Assembly: GCA_034770075.1 (NCBI GenBank)
Contig: CM068377.1
Coordinates: 50,818,271 to 50,882,270, forward strand
DNA from: Aralia elata
Taxonomy: Eukaryota; Streptophyta; Magnoliopsida; Apiales; Araliaceae
Reading direction: 5' to 3'
DNA length: 64,000 bases
Position numbers and translations under genes: made by a program. This document shows positions 32,212 through 44,614 of this stretch, piece after piece. Position 1 is the stretch's first letter, and each line of letters begins with the position of its first letter. The notes below the pieces were generated by a model. It was not told the DNA's origin and did no database searches. It saw only the letters and a list, made by a program, of their open reading frames with translations.

Positions 32212-34752
32212 CATACACATAGTAAGGCTTATACCCTTGATGTCTGCTATGGTCCAACCAAAAACTGTTATGTGGTTCCTCAAAACTCTTAGTAGTTTGT
32301 CTTCTTGCACTTTGATTAGGTTGCTAGCAATTATCACCGGTAGTGTCTCATTGTCCCCTAAGTACGAATACTTCAAGTCTGTAGGTAATGGTTTTAGTTC
32401 TAAAGTAGGACCTGCACAACAGATGACAACAACTTTTGATGAGTGGCAGGTAATTGAATAGAATTGACTGCATACTTATATGAAATTGTGGGCAAGGAAT
32501 GCAATGCAGCCACAGCCTCCTTCAAGTCCTGGTTCTGCTCAGATTCTTCATCTTTATCTATTTCCAAGTTGTTGGTTATGGCAACCTCCAAACTTTCCTT
32601 ATGTATTTGATAAAAAGAGTGTTGCACTAGAGAATTAATCACATCAATAGCAAAAACATGATTAACATCACTAGGGTTCCTCATGGTCTCATATATGTTG
32701 AATTGAATCTTCTCTCCATCAAACTCCATGGTCAAGGTCCCATTGTATACATCAATCATGGTTCTTGCTGTTCTTAAGAATGGTCTCCCTAACAAAATAT
32801 GTGAGTGAGTTAGAGATGTATCATCTTCCATATCCACAATGTAAAAATCTGCAGGAAAGATTAGCTTATTCACCTGCACTAAACCATCCTCAATCACCCT
32901 TTGAGGGTAAGTGTTAGTCCTCTCAGCAAGTTGAATAATAACACCAATTTGTTTCAAAGGTCCTAGATTTAAAGAAGCAAATATAAATAATGGCACAACA
33001 TTAATTGAAGCTCTTAAATCTAGCATAGCTTTCTCAAATCTGGTATTACCTATCCTACAGGGTATGGTGAACATGCCTGGATCCTTGCATTTAGGGGGCA
33101 TTTTTCTTTGAAGTATTGCTGATACATTCTCACCAACAGTGACTTTTTCATCATCTTTCAACTTCCTTTTGTTAGTGCATAACTCTTTCAGAAATTTAGC
33201 ATAACTGGGTACTTGTTTGATTACATCTAACAATGGAATGTTGACTTCTACTTTTCTGAAGGTCTCCAAAATCTCCTTCTCTTACTCATCCTTCTTTGAA
33301 GTCCTGTGATTTTTAGGTGAAAAAGGTAGAGGACTAGTTTTAATCTGAATAGGAGTGGTAGAGATTACCTTAGATGTTTCAGTTTTCTCCTTGGCTTTCT
33401 CTTTATCAAAATCTGCAGTGGCTTCTGGTACCGCTAAATATTTCTTACTCTTTAATGTAATTGCATTGGCATTCTCCCTTGGGTGGGTTCACAACTATTT
33501 GGGAGGGTAGTTTCCCTGATCCTTGAGATTTCGTCCTTCTAACTGTGGTTGCAAGCTGACCTATTTGATTTCTTAAGTCTTGAACAAAAGTTCTTATCTC
33601 CTGCTGGAACTGCTGTGTTTGATTCATGAATTGTTGTGTTTGATTCATGAATGCTTTGAACATATCTTCCACGGATGTTCCTTGGTTTGCAGGTGTTGCT
33701 TGTTTAGGTTGGTACTGTTGTTGGGTTGGTTGGAAGCCTTGTTGCCTGGGTGGAAAAACTCTTTACGTTGGTGGTTTATTTTCCTGTAGCCATTTGTCTA
33801 ACCATAGTAGTTAAGTCAAAAATTTGTTGTTCAAGATTACTTGTGCTTACCTCATTCACCCTTTTTGGTACATGATCCATCCTAGTCCCATACTTTTGTG
33901 AGTTTTCTGCCATGTTAGCAATTAAGTTCCATGTAGCCTCTGGTCTTTTATCCACCAATGCTCCTCCACTTCCAGCATCTATCATACTTCTATCCATTGG
34001 TTACTGCCCCTCATAGAAGTATTTGATTAGGTGTTGGTTATCTATTTGGTGAGGTGGACAGCTTGAGCAAAACTTCTTGAATATTTCTTAGTATTCGTAG
34101 AGTGTTTCTCCACTGAACTGACTGATTGCACAAATCTCCTTCCTTATATTGGCAACTCTTGAAGCAGAAAAGTACTTCTCCAAGAACAACCTCTTTATAT
34201 CATTCCATGATTGTATTGACCTTGAAGGAAGGTAATACAACCAGTCCTTAGCCAGATCTCCCAGTGAAAAGGGAAAGCTCTAAGCTTGATCTGCTCCTTA
34301 GTTATCCCTTGAGGTTTTATGGTAGAACACACTACATGGAACTCTTTTAGATACTTGTATGGATCTTCACCTGTAAGACCACGAAAAGTAGGTAACAAAT
34401 GGATTAGTCCTGATTTAAGTTCAAAAGCAGCATCTAAAGTAGGGTGTTCAATGCATAATGGTTGTTGGTTTAAGTTAGGAGTTGCCAACTCCTTTAAAGT
34501 TCTATTGCTGTTTGCAGCAGCCATCTCTTCTTCTGATTTAGTTGATAAGTGGTTTGAAAGCAATTCAAGGGCTATGTTAAGGTTAGGTGATGGAATTTTA
34601 GTTTCTTCTGCAGTTGTATCCTGCACTCTACGATTTTCCTTAGCATTCTTGCAGTTTTCTCGATCTCTGGATCAAAATTCAACTTACCAGATTGAGAGGA
34701 TCGAGTCATAAGCTAAATAAGAAACAAAGAATAAATAAAAATAACTAATTGT

Positions 34753-34770
34753 TCCCCGGTAACGGTGCCA
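34753..34770 (-). other. Primer binding site, tRNA-Asp type
   Basis: On the minus strand this reads TGGCACCGTTACCGGGGA, the Athila-type site with two changes. It lies 12 bp from the LTR end at 34783. Confidence 0.82.
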
Positions 34771-36183
34771 AAATTTGGGAGTTGTCGTCAGTACTACCAA
34801 AACTAAAAACCTCACTTCTACTCTACGAACACAAAACTAGTATAACAGTAGTAAGGGTCGATCCCACAGAGAACAATGTTGATTTCAATTTATCCTATTA
34901 CTTCTAATAGTTAAATAATAATTAAAAGGTTGGGAAGTTTTTGTAATTTTGAAACTTATTAACAAGAATAGATTTAAAATAATAAAATTAACCAATGAAT
35001 TAAAACCTCAGTTTTCTAGTTCAGTTTCACCTTTTTATAGCAATAGACCAATCAAGTATAATAATATTTAACCTTTCATGAAATTAATTATCCTAGATAA
35101 CAACAAGCTCTGTTATCCGAAATTCCCTTTAGATTATCATTAATGAAACAAGCTCTTCACTAGATTCTAACTATCATATAACCTAAAACAAGCTCTCTAG
35201 ATTTAATATGACAACAACATTAAGAACTAGGGAATTAGACTATTTCAAGCAACAAACACATAAGCTCAGATTGTTTAACTTACCTTCTGATAACCATAGC
35301 AATAACCAAAAGCTTGACCACAATCAGTATCACTACCTGCTACTTATGATTAGAAACAATATCAATTACGTAATACGATTCCTGAATCTAGCAGATATTA
35401 TCAATTATCCAATTTAATGCTGCAGAAACTAAATTAGTTAATCAAATAACATGCAACCATTAAAACAGATTATCAGAACAAATTTCATATACGAAGGTGT
35501 AAATAATGTATACTCAATTAAATCATTATTTGAAAATAAGGATCCATATCCCTTTCGAACTGAATAAAAGTAACTAAGCTAGTATGTTGATAACAAAGAG
35601 TAAATTATATGATGTCAGATATCCCGGCGATCCTTCCTGTGTTTACAAATGAAGGTATTTATATAACATTGAAACCTTAGAAGAATTCTAATTCTACTCT
35701 ACTTTAGAAATCTTCAGTCTCAGATATGGTAGTTCTTAATCCTTATCAATCTCTGCAATCCAGCTTTTTGTAGTTTCCTTATTAAGTTAGAATTAGATTT
35801 CCATAACCAAGTCTATTTCTTCCTCCTTTTCCAATTCCAGTTCGGATTCATACTCAGTTTCCATGTTGAATTCTGACTCAGATTCCTTATTGAATTCTAC
35901 TTCTTTCATTATCAGCATAATCTTCCTTCTTTGATCGTAATTTTGTCTCCAAATCATATTAGGAATCGAATTCATAAACTTCAACACCTCAAATCCTTCT
36001 TTGACTTAGAATTTTATAAGTCAACCAAAATCGTAGAGTGACACTCTTCTCTCAAAATCGTAAAGTGAACTTGGCCACTGAGCTGAAAACGTAAAGTGGA
36101 CTAGCCAATCGTAGAGTACTGTATTGCGGAGCAATAAATCATCGAACAGAAAGTCAAGTCGTAGATTGAATCACAGCAATCGT

Positions 36184-39100
36184 TGTGACGACCCGAGAAA
36201 TCGGATAACCTTGTAATTAGGTTTTTTTCAATGTAAATATCTAATAAATAAAATATTTATGGATATTATGATGTGTAACGATTAGGTGATAAGGAATAGA
36301 AGTTAATAGCTGGTCAAGACTAGTTAATTTAATTAGTTTGATCTGACTAACAAAAGACGATCAAGCGTATGAAGACAAGAGTAGTGCAAGCAGGACTCAA
36401 ATTTGAGTTTAGAGTAGAATTTTGAGACGCGGATAGTTCAGTTGAGTCCGGAACGTCAAAATTAGTAATGGTAGACTATAAACTCGAAATTTTGATTTTT
36501 CGGGCCAAGTAGTCAAAGATAGACCAAGGGATAAAAGTTGACTTTCTCATTTTTCAAAATTTTCGAATCATGGGATATTGTTTGTTTGAGGATGGGAGAT
36601 ATAATCTCTAATAAAACTGATGAAAGAAATTTCGTGGTTTTCGCACGCGTGATGAGTTAGAGAATCTAACTAGAGAAGAGATGGGTAACCGACGCAGTTC
36701 GGGAATTAAACCCTGGTTAAGGGTAAGAGAGGGCAAAATAGACTTTTTACTAGCTTAATAAGTTAGGGAAGGGCATAATGGATATTTCCCTAATTTAATA
36801 AAGTATATAAGTGAAACATGAAAAGTTGAGGGAGAATAATGCAAGCTAGGAAACCTCAGGGTTGGAAACTTAAGGTTTGAAACCTAAAAAAAGAATATTC
36901 CTAGAATATGCTTAGGAATAAAGAATATTCCTAGAAGATGCTAAGGAATAAAGAATATTCTAAGAATATACCAGGGGTGATTTGTAAGTTTTAAAAGACG
37001 AGGGAAAGATCACAAGAAACTTAAGTGGAGGACGCAACTTATAAGTAAATGAAATTAGGTTTTTATAATTAAAACCTAACTCTTTCTTTCATTTAGAAAG
37101 AAAGAGAGATCAAGAGAGAGAGAGAATGAAGAAAAGAGGAAGAACAAGAGAAGGAAAAGAAAAAGATCGAGAGAGAAAGAGAAAGAAGAAGGATCTAGAG
37201 AGAGAAAGAGAGAGAAAATGAAGAACTAAATAGAGAAAATGAAGAACAAGAGAGAGAAAGAAGAGAAACACTAGAAAGAAAGAGAGAAAAAGATAGATAA
37301 GCTAGAGAAAAGGAGAAAGCACGGATCCAAAAGGAGAGAAAGGAAGAAAAGAAGATCAAATCGAATATTAGATCGATTGAAGCTAAGAACGCGAAGAACA
37401 AAAAGGTAAAGTCCTAGAAAACTCTTCTAGTTCATTATTTCCTTTAAAATCGCTTTCTAGTATGCTAGGACGTGCATTGTTGGTGGATGTTGTTAATCGG
37501 GACCATAGAAGGGTCTTGGAGAGATAAGGAAGTTATTATATGTGATAACCTTGTGAAAACTTACCAGTAAATGCCATGAAAGCGAAAACGATTATTAAAA
37601 TCCTAATCTATGCGTAATGGATTGAAAAGCTTGTAAAGGACGTAAAAAGGACCTTAATGATGATTATTGAGTCTTTTGTTATAAGCCGCGAGTGTATTAT
37701 GAAAAGTTCCATGTGGAATAGGGGGAAAATTCGCCATAACGAAGTTATGGCGAAAGTTCATGAAAACTTCGTCTAAAGACGAATTATAACTCAATGACGC
37801 GTGAGGGGTAGGTTTTTGGCTATCACGTCCAAGTGAGTCCGAATTCATAGAGCTCTTGTAGTATATGAAAAATGTGATTCGTGGGCGCAAGAACGAGTTC
37901 AATCCGATTACGGATGAACGAGTTATGTTAAAAACGAAAGTTGACGTGGAAAACGTCGTTTATTGAAAAAGTCGTCCGTGGTGGGACTTTTGGAGCTAAT
38001 GTTTGAGATTGCTAGAAATATTGAAAAATTGTTCCGAGTACGTGAAGTTGTAGATGAAATGGTATGTTAGAAGTAGGTTTGAGTGTTGGAAATCAATCGC
38101 GCGTCGGATAGCTTAACTGCAGAAAAGGAAGAAAAGAATTTTTTTTTGTTTCAGGGATTCCCGTCGGGGCGGGAAAATTGGCTTGTTAAGCTCGCCGGGG
38201 CATGCTCGACAGAGAGTTAGCATCAGGGCGAGCTCATTTGGCCTTGTGGAGCGTGCCGGGGTGCGGATGCCCTGAGCCTAGTTTTTCGTTTTTTTCGACT
38301 TTCGTTCGATCAAGCGTAACGTTTGCATACGAACTCTGATTTAGACGATTCAAGATGATTCGGAAAGCTTAGGAAGAGACCTACAACTTTCAATATTTAA
38401 ATGTTGGAATTAAGATCAAGAAAAAGGTCCAAATTAGATATCCTTAGGACAGTTGAGAAATCAAAGGCGAAACTTGGTGATTTCTTTGGAACGCTATGAC
38501 GCCGACTCATGTAAGCTAGTAATTCCAGGTTATAATCATTGAACCTCAGGAATAGGGGATAAGGAAATGTAAAACAATGAGTGGTTGATAACTTGGGCAT
38601 GTCGAGCGAACACAAGGGCCTATCGCTTGGGTGTTCGCGTAAGTGAATTGGGAGTGCGACGTACGAATGTCGAAACGTCGTGACTAGTGTTAGAGAGTTT
38701 CACAAGTGTTTCAAATCTAATGAGACGGACACTTGAAAGATATGTATAGAGTTATGGTAGATCAACAGGGAAGGTTGATATGAAAGTCGTGACGTTCCCA
38801 AACGTCGTGACGCCATGAGATTATTGAAAGTTGAGCGCATTACTAGATTATAAAGCGCGAACAATATGTATTAGGAATAATGATATTATAAACCAATAAG
38901 AGAAGTCTATACGTGACTAATTGGTATGTTCGACCTTATGATACATATAGGTCATATGAGGAGCGATTGGCAAGTATCTTATCCTATGCAAATGTGTTAA
39001 AGTGTACAAGTTGACTATGTTGTTGAATTTTCTGTCTATGTGCAAGTATATGCTATTTGTACAAGATGTCTATGTGCAAATATCTGCACGTATGTGCTAT

Positions 39101-39920
39101 TTAAAATAAACCGTATTGTTGTTAAATTATTAGAGTTGTTTAAGTTCTGTTATTCAAGAACTGTTCAAGAAAAGTGTCGATGCCATTTGTTTTGGCTAGA
39201 CGAATACTAAAGTGTTGAATTGAGTTGAGTTAGACACATGTTGTGTAATAGGAGCGAGATAGACATTATAGGTGTCAAATTTGAGAAAGAACGGAGAATG
39301 AGAGAAATGTTTTGAGGATTGGTCAATATGTTGTTTCAAAACTGTTAAACGATAGGATATTGTCATTCCTTGTTCTTCAAAGCTGCTTTGCAACTATTGT
39401 TCAGTTGTTGAAGTCTTCATAGAAAATGTTGTTAGCTGTTTGATTGTTGATTGTTTATTAAATTGTAATACTTGCTGAGCAATTGAATGCTCACCCTTGC
39501 TTTAAATACAACATTTTCAGCAAAGCTAGATCGAACCGAAGAAGCCGGTGAAAACTAATGAAGAGATCAATCATTTGATCAAAAGACGACTACTTGTAGA
39601 TTAGATGTATCTGATATGACGTATAAAAGTCACAAATGTATAGTTGTAATGGATGAATGATGTATTAATCATTCTTCTACTTGTAAAATTGTGTACATAT
39701 CTGTTGTGGCGGATTAAAGTCACTATTATAATAGATAGGTGATGTAATATACATTACTTTCATGATATGAGGATATAAAGGTTTTAGAACCTGGGTGTAG
39801 AAGAAATATGATATAATAATATAGTATTTACATTCATGTCATTAAGATTATGTTGAATGGATAGTACCGTGACGCACCAGACCCGAGTTTGAAAGTAGAC
39901 CCGGATTTGGGGGCGTTATA
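36184..39920 (+). mobile_element. Chromovirus-type solo LTR (3737 bp)
   Basis: It starts TGTGACGACCCGAG and ends gatttgggggcgttata. The last bases are probably a mutated TACA. The target duplication atcgt is at 36179-36183 and 39921-39925. It carries a GA-rich tract (37079-37370), a GC-rich block (38158-38275) and the shared motif acttgctgagcaattg near 39468. There is no coding region, so it formed by LTR-LTR recombination or is a non-coding derivative. Confidence 0.82.
37079..37370. repeat. GA-rich low-complexity tract
   Basis: This is about 290 bp of nearly pure purine (agaaagaaagagagatcaag type) inside the solo LTR. The matching minus-strand Ser/Phe/Leu frame is a by-product of composition. 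Confidence 0.9.
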
Positions 39921-40289
39921 ATCGTAGAGTTTCCTTCCTACGAACATAGAGTGCAACTAGAAATCATCGAATAACTCTACCTAAGCCTTCCTACTACTAT
40001 CGTAGAGCACTGCCAGACTGCCACTTTAACACTACGAACATAGAGTATCCACACAATGATCGTAGAGTACCAATGCTGATCACAGAGTACTTCTGCAAAA
40101 CAACATAAAACTCAGCATTAAACTCCATATTTGCAACTCATATCAAATTATTCTCATAATCAATAAATACCTTAATTAAGCATAAAAACACAGAAAATAT
40201 ATAACATAACTAAATATAAAGGAATCAAAATCATTGAACATTTTGCACCTATCATACTCAGCAGCTTGAGTATGATCATCCTTTAGATG

Positions 40290-40520
40290 TAGTTGAGTGT
40301 TGCAATGAGGCTCGACTTCTTCTGGTACTTAACATCTTCTTGTGATCATTTGTTGTGCGGCTAAGATGGCAATTTAGTTCCTTCTTCTTGGTACTTGACG
40401 GCTACTCACGATGGACTACTAAGTTGACTGTAAAGCTCCTTCCTTTTAGTACTTAGTAGCTTCTTATGATTGATGCCAAGATGGCATTGATGCTCTTTTT
40501 CCTTTTATACATAGCAGCTC
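40290..40520. repeat. Degenerate tandem repeat, about 75-80 bp x 3
   Basis: The phrase ccttcttcttggtacttgac recurs with changes at about 40315, 40380 and 40440, each followed by a cttctnatgat-like block. It lies in the presumed copia LTR. Confidence 0.5.
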
Positions 40521-40589
40521 AGAACACATCTCTTGTTGTAAAGTTAATCTGCTCTATATCTTTATTTGTGCAGCTCTTTATGTTCTTGG

Positions 40590-42235
40590 TGGATCGTAGA
40601 GTGTGTTCTTGTATTTATTTATTTTTATTTGAATCTTTACACTCTATGTTTATCCTATACCTCCACCATATTTCCAACATACATATTTATAGTTTTGAAT
40701 CTTGGTGCTCTTTTATAGTCTTCTGTAGATTTTCCTGTTGCAAAGTGTCCGTTGGAACATTTAATGCACAGATACTTTGATATCCTTGATGTTGACATTT
40801 TATTCCATGTGTCAGTCCCTTTTTGACTTTCTTATCACATCAGTTTGCTTTTTCACCTAACATCATAGAGACGTCACATTCAGTAAACTAGCCATTGGAC
40901 ATTTTCTTCTAAGCTCTGAATTGTATCAAGGATCTAATGTTTGATGCCTCGGGATCTTCAGTTTATAACGTTCTATTTGTCAGTCTTTTTATCAGACTTG
41001 ACTTTACTCTACGATCTATTGCTTTAGTAGAGTAAGGAGAAATATAAAGTTGAGCTCTATGTTCTATTCAACAATTTGTTGCTCTACGATTAGGAACATT
41101 ACAATACATTAGTAGACTTCTTTGTGTTCTTTGAATCCTTCAGTAACTTTATGATGTCAGAGACATCTTTACGATCTGGTTGTCTCTTTATAGCTTTGCG
41201 ATGTCAACTACTACTCCACGATTTTTAGATGACTCTGCGAACTAACTTATCTTTTATGAAGTGGCAGAATACCTTTACGAATTAACCTTTACTTGCTCAG
41301 ATATTCTTATCTTCATGACTCGTAAAATAACTTTATGATTGCCTTTATGTTTGGCTCTACGTTTAGCTTTATGATTTCGCAATCTTTTCTTTATTTTGGT
41401 GGTTCTATTAACTTGTAGATTACTCTGCGATACTGGCTTTGTATTATGAGTTAACAGAGTATTTCTATGAACCATTCTTCACTCGACGAACCTTTTCCTT
41501 ACTGAATGATCCTTGAGTTACTTCAGTGATTGTTTGAACTTCTGTATAATCAGTCTTGACTCAGCACGCTCTGATTGGCTTAGCTATTCTTCGATCACCT
41601 TAATCTGGTCTACACTTGGTAAAATGAGGTGAACTTTATATCAGGAACTTTAACTCTGAGATATATCTCTTTGCAAAGGAAGACTTTACTAACTTCTATC
41701 TACTCTACTATCTCAGTTTGAATCACATTACGATTTTGTAGCTTTACGATCTTCATCCAAGATTCTGCGATGTTGTAGTCTACGATCTTCATCCAAGATC
41801 CTTGCAGTTATGATTTCTTCATATCTTGTGCTTTTATTTTCTAGATGGAGTGAGCTTTATGATTCCTTGATCACTTTACGAAATGATCTTTGTTTTGCGA
41901 AGTGTACTCTACAACTAGTGCATCTGCTCTGCAATCCATCTGATGTGCTACGAACAGTAGTTAACTCTGCGATCCATATTGGCTTTACGAATAAGCAGAG
42001 TAACTTTACGAACACTGAGTTCCTAATGACTATACATCAGATTTATTTAGCAAGATCAACTTAACATTTTCGATCTTTCTATTCTAAGTCCTTGTACATA
42101 TGATTCATTGAAGGACTTTACAAAACTTACTTATACAACTATACATTGATCATTTAATTCTCTGAATACTTAGATTACTCTGCTTATAATATTTACATTA
42201 CGAACATGCAGAGTAACTATATGATAAGATCAACC
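40590..42235 (+). repeat. Dispersed decamer cluster ACTYTRCGAW
   Basis: More than 25 near-copies of actctacgat, actttacgaa or actctgcgat occur at irregular spacings of about 20-60 bp. Examples are 41006-41015, 41081-41090, 41166-41175, 41193-41202, 41213-41222 and several near 41700-42010. One copy at 40595 is inverted. It is not a simple tandem repeat. Confidence 0.6.
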
Positions 42236-42310
42236 TAACAACCTTGATCTTTTTGATCTAAGTCCTTGTACATGTATTTCTTTTATAAGGACTTTACAAA
42301 GCTTGGAAAC
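42040..42310. repeat. Direct duplication, about 180 bp apart
   Basis: A block with agatcaacttaaca, ctaagtccttgtacat and aaggactttacaaa occurs at about 42050-42135 and again at about 42225-42310 with substitutions. Confidence 0.75.
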
Positions 42311-43217
42311 AAATATACTTTAATCTTTGATTAATCATTGCATCAAACAGTTATCATTAAACTACATTCATCAACTATAAGTATACAACTCTCAATATTT
42401 AACATCTAGTTATATATAAATGAATCTTACAAACAGATCACATACATTTTTCAATAAGTTACACTTATCATCACATACTTCACATAGTCATACAAGCACA
42501 CAATCATATTCACATATCATTTAATCACATAAGCACATCGCATAATCATATAATCATATAGACACATAAGCACGTAGTCATAATTACATTCATATAATCA
42601 CAATAGCTATCATCATCAAATCAAACAGACTCCAACAATCCCTCCTATTTGATGATGACAAAAGCAACAATTTATATCATTCAATGCATTTGCTAGGAAA
42701 TTAAATTATGTCTTTAAAATACAGTAAGACACTGTACTACTAGTGTAAAATGATGAATTCATTGATGAGTGCGATAGATCTTACAAGGTATGAAATAAAA
42801 TATGATAATGCGTCTAAAGCTTAGTCTACTACCTGTTGTTGTTTTCTATTGATTTCTACTGACTATTTCTTCTGGATGAGTTCTTGCTTCTTACTCTTTT
42901 CTTCTCCCCCTTTCCGTATCACCTCCTTCGGATTGTAGTTTCTTCTGAGTCTTCTTCCTTGGTTCTTCTGCTGCTTTCTCCCCTTAATTTGCTGATCCCC
43001 CTATTCACCACACCAATGATCTGCTACTAACTTTACTTCTCCCCCTTACTTCACTTCTCCCCCTTACTTACTGCTTGCTTCTACTCCTTTCTCTCCCCTT
43101 GACTTGACTCAACTACGTCTCATTACGCCTCTCTTACTTTACCTTTCTCCCACTTTTTGTCATCATATAGTGTGGAGAGATGCTTTACTAACTCAACAAG
43201 TTCTTTAAGTTGGGCAA

Positions 43218-44614
43218 TGTTTGCCAAAATCTATACTAGCAAAAATACGCAAGTATACGCAGTCTACAAGTAATAAAGTGAAAGTAGAGTATCGTCCCAC
43301 AGAGAAGAATTGATTCTATAATGACAAATTCCAAATTTAAATCAAATCAATTTTTAGTAAACAAATGATTTATGAATTCTGAGGTTTTGAATTTAACTAA
43401 TTAATTCTAAATTAAATTACTAACACTAGTTTGAAAACAAATTTTTAAAGACTTAAGCCTATAACTTCACTTAATGCTTTATTTTACTTAACACGCTCCC
43501 CTTTGGATTATGCTAGTTATTCTGGATTGTTAACCAGGAACTCATCACTATTTATGATCATCTTTCAATGTTTCATAAACAACTTAACTTAAATCCACAA
43601 TTGATAGATTCAAGTTAATCACCCTAGATAACTAACTCACTATATTTCTATGTGAATTACAATTAAAAAGGATTTAATGCCCAAGTTCCCTATTTAGATT
43701 ACATGCAGCGATAGGTATATCTCTATCCTAATCACAAATTATGAATTCCATCGACAGCAGAAGACACAATCACATGCTATTATGGTCAGATCTAAATCTA
43801 TACTTCATCTCTCGAATTCATACAGATTATCTCGGTAATTATTGGCCAGATAATTAAACAATTCAGCACAAACTATAATAGACAATCCAAAAATAGCTAA
43901 TCATAATATTCAAAGAAGCATGCTATTCAAAACTACACATTAAGATCCATTATAGCCTTAAAAGAAATTTAGTTCATAAATAAACTAGAATTCATCATTC
44001 ACAAGTTTAATAACATCAAAATGTTTGGAATAGAGAGAAAAGAGAAGAAACACTGTAAGCAATCCTTCAATATCTGTCCTGCTCCTCCTTGCTTTCTCCT
44101 TGCTATCAACTTGCTTCAAGTCTTCTCCAATTGCTCCAAACTAGGGTTTGCTAATAATAGATATCAATTACCAACTAGAAAACACCTATTTATAATAACT
44201 AATAAAACCCCTAATTAATTACAAAGTTTCAAATCCAAGTTCAAATCAAAACCATTTAAAACATCTGAAAAGTCAATTTTGCCCTCACTCGAACCGGGGC
44301 GGCCGCGCCTGGATTAAGCTTGAAAGGCGCGTGGCCGCGCTACTCTGGCAGCAATTTTTTTCTAACTCTGGCATCACACGCGGCCGCGTTGCTACCCAGT
44401 TCATTTTGGGCGCGGTCGCGCTGCTCTGAAATCCTGCAACATTAGCAACATCAGGAACTTCATCCACTCGAACGTCCAATTCGCTCAATGCAATCCCAAC
44501 ATGTGCAACCTACAAAAACACACAAAATACATGAAAAGTAACTGAAAACCATGGAAATAAATAATAATTCGCGTATATTAGTATCCGATTCGTAGGTATA
44601 AAACCTACTCATCA
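43218..44614 (-). repeat. 3' LTR of second Athila-like element (1397 bp)
   Basis: On the minus strand it starts TGATGAGTAGG and ends at 43218. The spacing of its last 30 bp matches the solo LTR at 30395. It has a TATA-like TATTATAAATAGGT (minus) at 44184-44197 and the conserved block tcgtcccacagagaag near 43291. Confidence 0.82.
44297..44421 (-). promoter_or_regulatory. Palindrome array around GCGCGGCCGCGC
   Basis: Four copies lie at 44297-44309, 44326-44340, 44378-44389 and 44408-44421. They lie about 100 bp upstream, on the minus strand, of the LTR TATA box. Confidence 0.7.

Larger units (their letters stand above)
29921..34709 (-). pseudogene. Athila-like gag-protease-RT, broken and truncated
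   Basis: Gag starts at the ATG at 34709 (MTRSSQSGKLNFDPEIEK). It shifts frame near 34620 and again near 34220, passing through FELKSGLIHLLPTFRGLTGE and SMIDAGSGGALVDKRPEATW. The protease part at 33269-32400 has LDLRASINVVP, where the expected DLGAS has become DLRAS, and LLGRPFLRTARTMIDVYNG. RT starts near 32395, is interrupted at 32211 by the solo LTR, and resumes at 30394 with MHRILIEDGAKPTREAQRRL, VCIDYRKLNAITRKDHFPLP and FLDGFSGYS, then a stop. It ends near 29921 within the CRRMSIGL block. The element is dead. Confidence 0.85.
29921..40252 (-). mobile_element. Truncated Athila-like Ty3 element with two nested solo LTRs
   Basis: Reading the minus strand from the right: LTR (40252 to 34783, split), tRNA-Asp primer site (34770-34753), gag, protease, and RT cut off at about 29921. 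RNase H, integrase, ORF2 and the 3' LTR are missing. A solo LTR lies in RT (30395-32211) and another in the LTR (36184-39920). Confidence 0.85.
34783..40252 (-). repeat. 5' LTR of truncated Athila-like element (split)
   Basis: On the minus strand the LTR starts TGATAGGTGC near 40252 and ends near 34783. Without the nested solo LTR it is about 1.73 kb. It has the block gtcgatcccacagagaac near 34857, a TATA-like TTATATAAATACC (minus) near 35660, and repeated atcgtagagt-type decamers at 36030-36183 and 39921-40090. The outer border is inferred from the terminus only. Confidence 0.6.
40253..43217 (-). mobile_element. Copia-like fragment: LTR and 3' internal end
   Basis: On the minus strand the sequence tttgtcatcatcaaatagg, then agggat, precedes TGTTGGAGTCTG at 42637. 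This is a common copia arrangement of 3' internal end, purine tract and LTR start. The internal remnant 42638-43217 is CT-rich on the plus strand and non-coding. The LTR would run from 42637 downwards; its other end is not defined. I see no pol domain, so the lineage is uncertain. Confidence 0.45.

Noticed and set aside
37195..37401. Ser/Phe/Leu-rich minus-strand frame
   Set aside because: It is a by-product of the GA-rich tract.
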